DNA from: Leptospira kmetyi serovar Malaysia str. Bejo-Iso9
Lineage (GTDB): Bacteria; Spirochaetota; Leptospiria; Leptospirales; Leptospiraceae
DNA length: 64,000 bases
NCBI RefSeq assembly: GCF_000243735.2
Contig: NZ_AHMP02000001.1
Location: 273,001 to 337,000 of the forward strand
Direction: 5' to 3'
This document shows, piece after piece, positions 8,878-17,374 of this stretch; position 1 is the first letter of the stretch, and the number at the start of each line of letters is the position of its first letter. The position numbers and the translations under genes are program-made. The notes under the pieces are model-generated. The model saw only the letters and a list, made by a program, of their open reading frames with translations, had not been told where the DNA came from and did not search any database.

Positions 8878-9104
8878 ATTCTTCCCATCCTTTGAGTGAA
8901 ACTCTTTTGATTCTTCATTTGATTTCTCCTTCAGATTCGAATCGTTTTTCGAATCACATTCAAATGAGGATCGGGGTTTGCGAAATTGGACATCGGGTGA
9001 GAATTTTTTTAAGAAAAAACCGTTTTCGAAACGGCTTTTTTCCGGACCGGGATCGGCCTCGTATCGCGTAACAAAGCCTTTTTTCGAATTTTGTTAAGCG
9101 AATT

Positions 9105-9515
9105 CTATTTTTTCGACGCGAGTTTGCCCGCGATAAAGCCCATGGGAAGATAAGCCCCAACGATATCCACGACGGCGAACCAGATCGGAGAAGGAAGCAT
9201 CATCACGTTCGCGATTCCTCCCGCAAGAAACAAAACTCCGATTACCATCGCGTAAATCGCCTTATGATTCGCGCTGATCAGAGCCGCAACATACGCTCCT
9301 ACGAAAGTTCCGAACGCGTGTGCGACAAAGGGGAGAATAAAATGTTTCGGTTGAAAAAGATGCATAGAGGCTTTGAGACCTTCCATCGTGGTTACGTCGG
9401 CGCCGTCCGGCGGAGGAATGATGGAACCGCTCACCGTAATGATTCCCATGTTGACCGCGCTTCCGAGTACGGCCCCTGCGATCAACGCGAGAATATTTTT
9501 AAGAATTGGATTCAT
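9105..9515 (-). CDS. Small four-helix membrane protein of unknown function
   Basis: 136 residues with four hydrophobic segments: 'ILALIAGAVLGSAVNMGIITV', 'FILPFVAHAFGTFVGAYVAALIS', 'YAMVIGVLFLAGGIANVMM' and 'WFAVVDIVGAYLPMGFIAG'. A short polar loop after the first helix contains 'IPPPDGADVTTMEGLKASM'. It is not recognised beyond a conserved bacterial inner-membrane protein type with Gly/Ala-rich helices. It lies 230 bases upstream of the DoxX operon on the same strand and may share its regulation, but the gap suggests a separate transcript. Confidence 0.65.
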   Translation of the reverse strand: MNPILKNILALIAGAVLGSAVNMGIITVSGSIIPPPDGADVTTMEGLKASMHLFQPKHFILPFVAHAFGTFVGAYVAALISANHKAIYAMVIGVLFLAGGIANVMMLPSPIWFAVVDIVGAYLPMGFIAGKLASKK

Positions 9516-9703
9516 ATACTTACCGCCTAAGTTCCGTTCTATCTTGGGTGAAAGAGTTTTCTTTTCCCGAGAATATTGTAAATCAATAAATAATTCCGAA
9601 TCGACTCGGTAAAAATAAGAAGACGAAATGATTCGATCCGAATTTTATGTTTTCCACAAATCGAGTTCGTTGAAGAAATTAGATAATTCTCACGCGTTAA
9701 AAC

Positions 9704-10567
9704 ATGAACACAAATAACTCTGAATTTTTCGTAGGCAGTATTCAAACTCGAATCCGGGACGAGATCCAAAATCTTTCCTTTCCGGTTCTCATTCAGTATC
9801 CGACTCTTCATTCTCCCCAACCCACTTTGTTCGGTCCTTATTCGATGAATGTTTCGGTTGACGCGGAAATCGCGGATGGAAAGTTTCCTTTGATCGTGAT
9901 CTCTCACGGGAACGGAGGTTCTCATCTTGTCTATCGAACGATTAGCGCGTGTTTGGCGAAGAACGGTTATATCGTCGCGATGCCCGAACATTTCGGCAAC
10001 AATCGAAACGACAACTCCCTGGAAAACACGATCGCAAATCTTGTCAATCGTCCCAAACATATCAGCTTGACCGTCGACTCGATTCTTTCCGATCCGAAAT
10101 TTAACAAATGGATTCAGTCCGATAAGATCGCCGTGATCGGACATTCTATGGGAGGTTATACGGCTCTTGCTCTCGCCGGTGGAATTCCTTGGACCCAAGA
10201 AGCGGAAAAAGTCGAAGTGTCATCGGACGCGAGAATCAAAGCGATCGTACTCATGGCGCCCGGGGCCGGATGGTTTATGAATTCGTTGAGTCAGGTTACG
10301 ATTCCGATTCTTCTTTATAGCGCCGAACACGATCCGATCACTCCGTCCTGGAACGCGGACACCGTCCGCAACGGCGTTTCCGATCCCGCACAAGTCACGT
10401 ATCGATTTGTTTCCAATGCGGGACATTTCTCTTTTTTAAGTCCGTTCCCGGACTCGATGAAAAATCCGAACTTTCGTCCTTCGACCGATCCGGACGGTTT
10501 TGATCGCGAGAAATTTCATAGGGAACTTCCGAAAGAGATCCTTGAGTTTTTGAACGAGAAGTTATGA
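9704..10567 (+). CDS. Alpha/beta-hydrolase (dienelactone hydrolase / PAF-acetylhydrolase-like)
   Basis: 287 residues. The nucleophile elbow GHSMGG lies at about 146-151 in 'IAVIGHSMGGYTALALAGG', the acid is probably the Asp of 'YSAEHDPITP', and the His is in 'SNAGHFSFL', giving a full catalytic triad. The early 'PLIVISHGNGGSHLVYRTISACLAKNGY' strand and oxyanion loop are those of predicted dienelactone hydrolases and platelet-activating-factor acetylhydrolases, which cleave short-chain esters. No signal peptide is visible, so it is probably cytoplasmic. The ribosome-binding site before 9704 is weak. It stands alone between oppositely oriented genes. Confidence 0.82.
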   Translation: MNTNNSEFFVGSIQTRIRDEIQNLSFPVLIQYPTLHSPQPTLFGPYSMNVSVDAEIADGKFPLIVISHGNGGSHLVYRTISACLAKNGYIVAMPEHFGNNRNDNSLENTIANLVNRPKHISLTVDSILSDPKFNKWIQSDKIAVIGHSMGGYTALALAGGIPWTQEAEKVEVSSDARIKAIVLMAPGAGWFMNSLSQVTIPILLYSAEHDPITPSWNADTVRNGVSDPAQVTYRFVSNAGHFSFLSPFPDSMKNPNFRPSTDPDGFDREKFHRELPKEILEFLNEKL

Positions 10568-10802
10568 TTGTACGACAATATTCTTCTTTTTTAATATACT
10601 AAAATATCCCGCAATTTGCTAATACGAAGACGCTCCGCCTACGATAAAAGCCTTTCCGTTTTGCAACGTATGGGACGTAGCGGAATATCGCCCTATTCTA
10701 AAACAGGAAGCTCGGTTCGATTTTATAAATAAAACTTTCAAATACTTGAATATTCTAAAATAATCATTCTCTCCTAATTGGCGCTTAAAACGGTTTCTTT
10801 TC

Positions 10803-11300
10803 TTAGGATTTCTTTTTCTGGTTTTTTTTCGGATTGAGATTCATTCTTGTCTGTTTAGGCTCCGCAGCCATAAACCCCGAAACCTTTCGCAGCAATCGAG
10901 CAAATAGAATGCTGTCTTTTTCACCCAGATACTCGGAGATACCCGCGCAGTAATCGTTGAATTCTTTTTGATAACCGAGCATTTTGGAACGGCCGATCGG
11001 CGTAAGACGGATTCGAATCACTCTGCGATCGGTTGGATCGGATTCACGAACGACATAACCGAGACGAAACAACGAAGAGGTAGTTTGGGTCAGAGTGGAA
11101 AGTGATATTTCAAGTTCTTTTGCGAGATCGCTGATCCTAAGCCCGAGTTCTTTTTCCTTCAATCCGCTTAAGATCATGAGAACATGCGCTTCCGCTCTTC
11201 CCAATTCGTCGGGAGCGTGATGACGTCTACCGCCTTGCTTTCTAAACTCAAGCAATGCTTGGGTCAAAACCTCGGCCGCCGAAGCCTCTTTTTTCTTCAT
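10803..11300 (-). CDS. MarR-family transcriptional regulator
   Basis: 165 residues with a MarR winged-helix core at about 35-130: 'LGRAEAHVLMILSGLKEKELGLRISDLAKELEIS' leads into the recognition helix 'LSTLTQTTSSLFRLGYVVRESDPTDRRVIRIRLTPIG', with the characteristic DxRR wing. MarR proteins act as dimeric repressors released by small ligands. It lies 50 bases downstream of the amidohydrolase gene on the same strand. A TACGTT-C-AACGTA palindrome directly upstream and a 53-bp palindrome with the same core in front of the amidohydrolase suggest that it represses both. Confidence 0.9.
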   Translation of the reverse strand: MKKKEASAAEVLTQALLEFRKQGGRRHHAPDELGRAEAHVLMILSGLKEKELGLRISDLAKELEISLSTLTQTTSSLFRLGYVVRESDPTDRRVIRIRLTPIGRSKMLGYQKEFNDYCAGISEYLGEKDSILFARLLRKVSGFMAAEPKQTRMNLNPKKNQKKKS

Positions 11301-11328
11301 AATGTTCCATTAGCGACGTACCGTTTAT

Positions 11329-11341
11329 TACGTTCAACGTA
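11329..11341. promoter_or_regulatory. Candidate MarR operator core before marR
   Basis: The 13-base sequence TACGTTCAACGTA is a perfect palindrome around a central C. It lies in the 50-base gap between the amidohydrolase stop and the marR start. The same TACGTT-N-AACGTA core forms the centre of the large palindrome at 12706-12758, which supports binding by one dimeric regulator. Confidence 0.55.
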
Positions 11342-11350
11342 TAAAAAATT

Positions 11351-12676
11351 CTAACGAAGTTGAACTCCGTTGCGCCAAACCGCACGGATCGAAAGTGTAT
11401 CGGATATTTTAGAAATCGGATCCCCATCGACCAACACGAGATCGGCCAAATTTCCGGGAACAATTCTACCGCGATCGGTAAGTCTGAACCTACGCGCAGG
11501 AGTCGAAGTCGCCGCACGCAACGCTTCGATCGGTTTCAAACCGGCTTCGACGAGTAACTGCAATTCGTGATGTAAGCTTGCGCCATGCGCAAGTCCGCCG
11601 AGATCCGCGATCGGTTCCGATACGTCGCTGCCCACTAAGATGTCGACCTTTGCTTTATGCAGAGCCAGTACGGTTGCAAACGCGTCTTCCAGTTTGCCTT
11701 GCGGATAAACGTTCATGTTTTTGCGTAAAGAATCCAACCACAACTTACTCAGTTTAGAATTTACTCGCTGATCATCGGCAAGCGCATCCGCACTCTTTCC
11801 AAAAGCGGAGGAAAGGGTCACAAGCGTAGGAGTCACAAAGGTTCCGGAAGAAGCGATCTCATCGACGAACTGAGGCGTAGGCTTTCGATCAAAGAACAAA
11901 TGTGCCAAGCCGTCGATTCCTGCGGAAATCGCCCTTTGTCCTCCCTCCACCGTAGTCACGTGAGCGATTGCCAGTTTGCCGTGACGATGAGCCGCTTGAA
12001 CCGCCGCTCGTATCGTTTCGTCTTTCGTAACCGGAAGCCCCGGAGTACCGACCGTCGAACCGTCTTCGATGATGATTTTGATGTAATCCGATCCGTCCGC
12101 AATCTGTTGATCGACGAATCGAACGGCTTCTTCGGGACTGGATACGAACGGATAACGAAAGAATATTTTAATCAATAAGTTATTACTCAGCGCCATGTAT
12201 TGCGAAGGATGACCTCCGGGAGGAGTAATCCCCATACCCGCCGATCGAACATCGGCAACGTCCGTACGTTCCGCAACTTCTTTTCGTTCGCCTGGAGTCC
12301 ATCGACCGGTCATTTCCAATTCCGTGGTAACGCCGAACAACAATGCGTCGCGTAGACCGTCCCTATCGGTGTGAACATGAGAATCGATGAGACCGGGCAT
12401 TAAGGTTCCTCCCTGTGCGTCCACGATAATCGCGTTAGGCGGAATCTCTCCTCCGATCGTTCGGATATGACGACCTTTCAGAACCAGGATCGTTTCACGG
12501 ATTACGTTTTCCCCATCGAAAATTTTTGCGTTGATGATGGCGATAGGACGGCCTTCGTCGTAAACCTGTTTCTTTTTACAATCGGCAAAAACTATCAGAA
12601 TGATCGCCATTGTCAAAGTATGCAGAACGACCTTGGATACGATCCCGGATTTATTTCCAACGCTTTTTTGACTCAT
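11351..12676 (-). CDS. Lipoprotein amidohydrolase (imidazolonepropionase/prolidase-like)
   Basis: 441 residues from the ATG at 12676, preceded by AGGAG at good spacing; the open frame extends to 12721 but that would start inside the operator. The N-terminus is a lipoprotein signal with the Cys in 'IVFADCKKK'. Metal-dependent amidohydrolase hallmarks follow: 'IINAKIFDGENVI', the HxH pair in 'PGLIDSHVHTD', a His in 'LAIAHVTTVEGG', another in 'GIDGLAHLFFD' and the Asp in 'ILVGSDVSEP'. Related periplasmic or membrane-anchored enzymes cleave Xaa-Pro dipeptides or cyclic amides; the substrate here is not evident. It is followed by marR, and its promoter carries the 53-bp palindrome, so MarR repression is likely. 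Confidence 0.83.
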   Translation of the reverse strand: MSQKSVGNKSGIVSKVVLHTLTMAIILIVFADCKKKQVYDEGRPIAIINAKIFDGENVIRETILVLKGRHIRTIGGEIPPNAIIVDAQGGTLMPGLIDSHVHTDRDGLRDALLFGVTTELEMTGRWTPGERKEVAERTDVADVRSAGMGITPPGGHPSQYMALSNNLLIKIFFRYPFVSSPEEAVRFVDQQIADGSDYIKIIIEDGSTVGTPGLPVTKDETIRAAVQAAHRHGKLAIAHVTTVEGGQRAISAGIDGLAHLFFDRKPTPQFVDEIASSGTFVTPTLVTLSSAFGKSADALADDQRVNSKLSKLWLDSLRKNMNVYPQGKLEDAFATVLALHKAKVDILVGSDVSEPIADLGGLAHGASLHHELQLLVEAGLKPIEALRAATSTPARRFRLTDRGRIVPGNLADLVLVDGDPISKISDTLSIRAVWRNGVQLR

Positions 12677-12705
12677 CCTCTTCTCCTTTGCGGAAGTGCG
12701 CCGCA

Positions 12706-12758
12706 ATACTACGTAAAACATATACTACGTTAAACGTAGTATATGTTTTACGTAGTAT
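12706..12758. promoter_or_regulatory. Perfect 53-bp palindrome, probable multi-site MarR operator
   Basis: Two 26-base arms are exact reverse complements around a single central A at 12732. Each arm contains ATACTACGT twice (ATACTACGTAAAAC, then ATATACTACGTT), so the element offers four half-sites. It lies immediately upstream of the amidohydrolase ribosome-binding site, where it would overlap the promoter, and downstream of the HupE operon. The core TACGTTAAACGTA matches the smaller palindrome before marR. No U-tract follows on either strand, so an operator is more likely than a terminator. Confidence 0.7.
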
Positions 12759-12801
12759 ATGAAAAACAAATCCGAGGTCAAGCTGCAAAAGGACGTTAAA
12801 A

Positions 12802-14019
12802 TCAAAAACTGCGTTGCACGAACCAATAGGCTCCCAACGCGGAAAGCAGGAATAAAAGGAGCAAGGGCGCTAGTTTTGCATATCGCGGATCGATTTTTGG
12901 GAACAAGGTTTTTCTCAAACAAAAACCGATCAGCAACGCCGAAAGAACCAGAAGAAGCTGACCGATCTCGACTCCAAGGTTAAAACCGAAAAGCGGCTCG
13001 ATCAGCCGATCCTTCTCCAATCCGGTTTCCAATAAGAATCCGGCAAATCCGAATCCGTGAATCATTCCAAAAACGACCGTTGCGATTCCGAGATAAAAAC
13101 CTCTCCTCTTCTTTTGGGTCAGATACGGATTGAGTGAAAGATAAGAAATCGTAAAAATCGACATGCCGAGATACGCGAAAAGAATATGCGTCGCCTGTTT
13201 GTTCAAAAGCCAAGCGAGAAAACCGACCGTCGAAGGAAGAAGCGCGACTAAGATCGAAATGGAATTCGACGTTCTGGAACGTACGTATTCCGCGGAGATG
13301 ATCAAGATGGTGAGTCCGATAAAGGCTTCGATTCCGTTCGTATCCGGTTTGATTTTTCCTAAGACCGCGATCGAAAGAGTAAGACTATGCCCGATTGTAA
13401 ATCCTGTGACTGAGATCAGAATTTCCCTCCATCTCGTTGCGCTTAACAATAATGCTAAGAGAAATGCGATATGATCGATTCCCGTTCCGATATGTTCGAT
13501 CCCGGCGACAACGAACGAGAAAAATCCCGAGCCGGAACGGGAAGTCGTTTCCGATTCTTGTCGAAAATCCCATTCTACGCTTTTGGATTGAAATAATTTT
13601 TCCGCGAGATTCTCCCCTTCAAAACTCAATCTCGCGTAGTGAAGATGCGAGGGAGAATATTCGAATAAACCGGTGTAAACCATTCTACTCGGAGAAGAAT
13701 TGCGACAATCAAAACGGATCTCCAATCGGACAAAGGAAGAATTGGATCGCAACTTCCGAGGCGGAGAAGAGAGTTCGCACTGCGTTTGATCGGTATAAAA
13801 CTCGATATGGTTTCGAACGTATTTCGCAAAACGATCCGCCAAAGATTCGGATTCTTTTTTGTTAAAAGGAATTCGTGTCGCTTCCTGAGTCGGCAAGGTG
13901 ATGACGCCCGTGATCGAACCGGAATTCACTTTCCAAACGGAAAAAGATTCGCTTCGATTGTGAGAATTAACTTCCGTGAAAGCGACAAAGAAAAAGAGAA
14001 CACAGATCCAAACCTTCAT
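12802..14019 (-). CDS. HupE/UreJ-family membrane protein with extracytoplasmic N-terminal domain
   Basis: 405 residues. A signal peptide (MKVWICVLFFFVAFTEVNS) precedes about 165 residues of soluble extracytoplasmic domain. From about 190 onward come about six membrane helices with the His motifs of the HupE/UreJ family: 'HIGTGIDHIAFLLALLLSA', 'GFTIGHSLTLSIAVLG' and 'GMIHGFGFAGFLLE'. HupE and UreJ are associated with nickel entry, but longer forms such as this occur without hydrogenase or urease and their substrate is unknown. It is the last gene of the DUF3604-PpiC-HupE operon, 10 bases after the prolyl isomerase gene. Confidence 0.85.
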   Translation of the reverse strand: MKVWICVLFFFVAFTEVNSHNRSESFSVWKVNSGSITGVITLPTQEATRIPFNKKESESLADRFAKYVRNHIEFYTDQTQCELSSPPRKLRSNSSFVRLEIRFDCRNSSPSRMVYTGLFEYSPSHLHYARLSFEGENLAEKLFQSKSVEWDFRQESETTSRSGSGFFSFVVAGIEHIGTGIDHIAFLLALLLSATRWREILISVTGFTIGHSLTLSIAVLGKIKPDTNGIEAFIGLTILIISAEYVRSRTSNSISILVALLPSTVGFLAWLLNKQATHILFAYLGMSIFTISYLSLNPYLTQKKRRGFYLGIATVVFGMIHGFGFAGFLLETGLEKDRLIEPLFGFNLGVEIGQLLLVLSALLIGFCLRKTLFPKIDPRYAKLAPLLLLFLLSALGAYWFVQRSF

Positions 14020-14029
14020 CGAAGACCTT

Positions 14030-14869
14030 TCAATCCTTGAGATCGCCGATCGTAACTTTCGACTTGGATCGCAACCAATCCAAATATTCTCTCAAAGCCT
14101 CGTTTCCTTTTTCTTGAATATAAGAAGTTTCTACTTCGTTTTTGATCGCGGAAAACGCGGGAACGAACCCCGGTTCTATGGCGAGAATCTTAAGAACCAA
14201 ATATCTTCCGCCGGATAAGATCGGCTCGGAAACTTCGCCCGCTTTCAATCGAATTAAGACCTCCACGCCGTCCGATCCCAAGTAGTCCAAGAGTTTTCGC
14301 AAAGGCAAAAAATCGCCTGGAACATCGGCAACCCTGGAAGCGGAGGAAACCGATCCGCCGTCCCGTATCGCCTTCGACAATTGTTTCGCGGCGTCTTCGT
14401 TCGATTCCGCATAAACAAGAATCTTATATCTCGAAGAGTTTAAGAACTTATCCTGATTGGAAAGAAAGTAGATTCTAAGTTCCAGCTCGTTCGGTTTTTT
14501 GGAAACCTGTTCGGAAAGAATCGATTGAATCACCGTACTCACGATCTTGGATCGTATGGAACGGTCTTCGTTGGCATAACCGAGTTCGAGGCCTCTCTGT
14601 ACGAGAAGTTCCTCGTCGATCAAACGGTTCAACACCCTCTTTTTTACTTCTTCGTCGATCGGACTTTTTGTATCCGACGCATAACCGGATAAGGCGCGAT
14701 AATATTCATCTTTTTGAATTTGATTTCCGTTGACTTCCGCGATCGCGTCCGACAATAAAATTTCCCTTTCCGGATAAATCAAACCGATCGCGGCCAGAAC
14801 GAATCCTAAAACCGCGCCCGCGCCTAAAAAATATTCGGGCTTCCCTTCTTTCCACTTTTCAAAAAACAT
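14030..14869 (-). CDS. Membrane-anchored parvulin-type peptidyl-prolyl isomerase
   Basis: 279 residues. One N-terminal membrane anchor ('YFLGAGAVLGFVLAAIGLIYP') is followed by a SurA/PrsA-like helical region ('IDEEVKKRVLNRLIDEELLVQRGLELGY') and a parvulin-like domain at about 150-245 ('RYKILVYAESNEDAAKQLSKAI', 'GEVSEPILSGGRYLVLKILAIEPG'). Such proteins help fold exported proteins at the outer face of the inner membrane. The start codon follows the DUF3604 stop directly (TAA then ATG), pointing to translational coupling and possibly to a dedicated chaperone role for DUF3604 or HupE. Confidence 0.85.
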   Translation of the reverse strand: MFFEKWKEGKPEYFLGAGAVLGFVLAAIGLIYPEREILLSDAIAEVNGNQIQKDEYYRALSGYASDTKSPIDEEVKKRVLNRLIDEELLVQRGLELGYANEDRSIRSKIVSTVIQSILSEQVSKKPNELELRIYFLSNQDKFLNSSRYKILVYAESNEDAAKQLSKAIRDGGSVSSASRVADVPGDFLPLRKLLDYLGSDGVEVLIRLKAGEVSEPILSGGRYLVLKILAIEPGFVPAFSAIKNEVETSYIQEKGNEALREYLDWLRSKSKVTIGDLKD

Positions 14870-17089
14870 TTATTTTGAATCGGGATGAACGAGATAAATC
14901 GGAGAAGACCAAGCTCTCTCTTCCACGTTGGCGAGACAATCGTCCTTAGGATCCGTGCGATAATCTCCGTGACAAGGTTTAACTTTGACACAACGACCTT
15001 GTTCGTCGTATTCGCATCGAAGCTGGCCTCCGTTGACCGCCGGAGAAGGTTCTTCGATCGCCCTCGCGTAGTAGACTGCGTTTCTTCCCGATGACGCATA
15101 ACTTGTATCTTGGAATTGAATCTCACATCCCGCTGGATCGGGTTTACACTGAAACGTTTTCCAAGGATCTTGGATCAGTTTTGAAACCGATTCTCCCGGA
15201 GTCACTTGCGGAAGAATTCGAATAACTTCGATTCTCGTGATGAGTTTTCTCTCCGAAGAAGGATGATAACATTCGCCCCTGCAAAGTCTTTGCAGACGTT
15301 CCTTTCCGATTCCGGCGATGCTACTATCGGGACATCCGCTCTTTTGACGAAACGCGCCGATCGCCTTCACTCGAAACAACGGATTTTTAGAAAGAGAAAC
15401 TTCCGAACCCATCGGAGCGGAAACGGGTTTTTCATTTTCAACGGATGCGTTTTTCAAATCGAACCAAAGAAGAATTCGATCTCCCGAAGTCGCATACACT
15501 TCTCTTTGATTCAAGGAATTCCAAATCGCATCCCGATCGCGTCCTTTAGAATGCACCGCAACCAATCCCGCGGTTAGAAAGAATGAGGCTTGTCTTTCCG
15601 TTTCCACAACGTCAAAACCGGCAAGACCGCGAGGATTGATCGGAACGGAATAAGAAGTCGGTTTCTTTCGGTTTCTTGCAGGTTCCATAATTCCGAACGC
15701 ATTCGGTTTTTCGGGACCTGCGGCTTCGGTAAAACCTTTCCGCCAGATTTCCTTATAACCGTTTCCTGCTCTCGCAGTATGGGAATCGCTCGAACCGATA
15801 AACCCGAACCGAAAGTTGCGCGGATGATTGGGATCATCAAAATTAGTAATTGCTAATGCATATTGAACCGAGTTTCCGGGTCTGTAATTGAACGCAGGTA
15901 AAAAACAATCGGGGCACTGACCCGCATTTCCCCAATCCTCCGGAGTAGCTCCCGGAACGGTTAAGAATCCGGACACGCCCGCAAACGCATGGTTCGCTCT
16001 AGCGTCTAACGCTCTTTTTTCGCATTCGGTGATCGATTCTCCGTCTCGGAGACATCTTCCGCGGATGATTTCCCCCGCTCTCCAACAAGAAGGCTCGAAA
16101 CCGAAAGCGGGTTCGTTGCAAACGGGTTTTCCATCCCGATCAAAACCGACTTCCTGCCAAGGCCTGTATTCTTCCGCATTGCCGTGACCTGAATAGATTT
16201 CGACTAATCGTTGTTTGGTTTCGTCGTGGTCCTTTCCCTTCAGCTGTTTGTCGTATGTGATCCCGGGCGGAGTATAAAAACCCCAAGTAGTTCCGTGAGG
16301 AATCACCAATGAGGGAATATTCCATTCTTTTAATTTTTGAAAAAGTTCGGAAGGAGTGGAAGCCCATTCCGTACAATCTTTCGGAAGATCTTTTACCGGA
16401 ACGCCGGACGGACAACGTGGAATCGATAGACGCTCCGAGATAAAATCCGAAAAATCGGAATACGCCTTTCTGTTTCCGCCGGGAGCGACGATCCTAAGAA
16501 TCGTTCTTTGAATCAAACCGGGACCGGCAAACGCGTCCGCAGTGGGTCCGGCGGCGCCGATCGGCCGCGATGGAACCTTGTCTTCTTCCGTATCTCTGAA
16601 GATGACGTTTCTATGTCCGTAATGATTTTGAACGTTGGTCCCGATCTGAGTCCATTCCCAACCGAGAAAGGCTACCAGATCCGGATTCTTAGGATCGCCT
16701 GCGCTCGCGTTGCATTGACGGATCGCGTCCTTCTCTTCTTGCCACTGTGCGGGAGTCATTCCTTCCGCGTGATCGTTGATGGACCAAAAATCCAAAGAAG
16801 AACAATATCTTGCAAAGTCACAGGCGTCCTTCGGTGGATGAGCGCCTTCTCCGTTCAACATCGGAAGGCTGATCGCAAACGCGTCCGGGGAGAATGTGGT
16901 ATGAACGTGCAAATCTCCGAAAAGAATCTGTTTTTCTTCGGAAGACTTTTCTTGGATCTCAAACTTCGGGGAAGAATCGGTCGCCGAAGTCAAAAAAGGA
17001 AAAGGGGACGAAATCCAATCTCCGTTTGCGGACGCAAAAGCGAACGTGATCAGGGCAAGCACAACTAACGCGGAAATTTTTTTCCTCAT
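14870..17089 (-). CDS. DUF3604 exported protein with PHP-like metal-binding motifs
   Basis: 739 residues with a signal peptide (MRKKISALVVLALITFAFASA). The family is DUF3604, of unknown activity. The sequence nevertheless shows metal-site patterns like those of PHP phosphoesterases: 'LFGDLHVHTTFSPDAF' near the start, 'FWSINDHAEGM', 'SLVIPHGTTW', and 'GFIGSSDSHTARAGNG'. Many Cys residues (for example in 'CDFARYCSSLDF', 'GQCPDCFLPAF' and the C-terminal 'CRGECYHP') suggest disulfides outside the cytoplasm. It heads an operon with a parvulin isomerase and a HupE/UreJ-like protein. A 14-bp-arm inverted repeat lies in its promoter region, shared with the divergent FadL operon. Confidence 0.85.
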   Translation of the reverse strand: MRKKISALVVLALITFAFASANGDWISSPFPFLTSATDSSPKFEIQEKSSEEKQILFGDLHVHTTFSPDAFAISLPMLNGEGAHPPKDACDFARYCSSLDFWSINDHAEGMTPAQWQEEKDAIRQCNASAGDPKNPDLVAFLGWEWTQIGTNVQNHYGHRNVIFRDTEEDKVPSRPIGAAGPTADAFAGPGLIQRTILRIVAPGGNRKAYSDFSDFISERLSIPRCPSGVPVKDLPKDCTEWASTPSELFQKLKEWNIPSLVIPHGTTWGFYTPPGITYDKQLKGKDHDETKQRLVEIYSGHGNAEEYRPWQEVGFDRDGKPVCNEPAFGFEPSCWRAGEIIRGRCLRDGESITECEKRALDARANHAFAGVSGFLTVPGATPEDWGNAGQCPDCFLPAFNYRPGNSVQYALAITNFDDPNHPRNFRFGFIGSSDSHTARAGNGYKEIWRKGFTEAAGPEKPNAFGIMEPARNRKKPTSYSVPINPRGLAGFDVVETERQASFFLTAGLVAVHSKGRDRDAIWNSLNQREVYATSGDRILLWFDLKNASVENEKPVSAPMGSEVSLSKNPLFRVKAIGAFRQKSGCPDSSIAGIGKERLQRLCRGECYHPSSERKLITRIEVIRILPQVTPGESVSKLIQDPWKTFQCKPDPAGCEIQFQDTSYASSGRNAVYYARAIEEPSPAVNGGQLRCEYDEQGRCVKVKPCHGDYRTDPKDDCLANVEERAWSSPIYLVHPDSK

Positions 17090-17175
17090 TTCCTACCTTC
17101 CTTTCTCCTTTTTACGAACTTTGAAAACCGAGTTTGGGATTCTTTTCGCGAAACGTTTAGAAACAAGCTAAAACG

Positions 17176-17227
17176 TTAGTTATAAAATGCAATATATTTT
17201 CAATATAACGGAACATTTTATAACTAA
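17176..17227. promoter_or_regulatory. 14-bp inverted repeat in the divergent DUF3604/FadL promoter region
   Basis: TTAGTTATAAAATG at 17176-17189 is the exact reverse complement of CATTTTATAACTAA at 17214-17227, with a 24-base A+T-rich spacer. It sits in the 285-base gap between the two divergent operons. It could be a paired operator, or two mirror-image promoter elements since both arms contain a TATAAAAT-like box reading towards one of the operons. No regulator gene is adjacent. Confidence 0.5.
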
Positions 17228-17374
17228 AACAGAAAATTAAATTGATAAGCGAAGTGCGGCGTTCGTTTCTTGAGACAGTTATTTACTATAATGAATAACG
17301 TGTTTTCTCCGTTCCCCGTCAAATTCGCCTAAGTTGCAAATAGAACGGGACCGGGTTTTACAAAAAGGAGAGTC

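Noticed and set aside
12706..12758. Reading the 53-bp palindrome as an intrinsic terminator of the HupE operon
   Set aside because: No T-run follows the stem on either strand and it sits right at the amidohydrolase promoter, so an operator fits better, though a secondary role in stopping read-through cannot be excluded.
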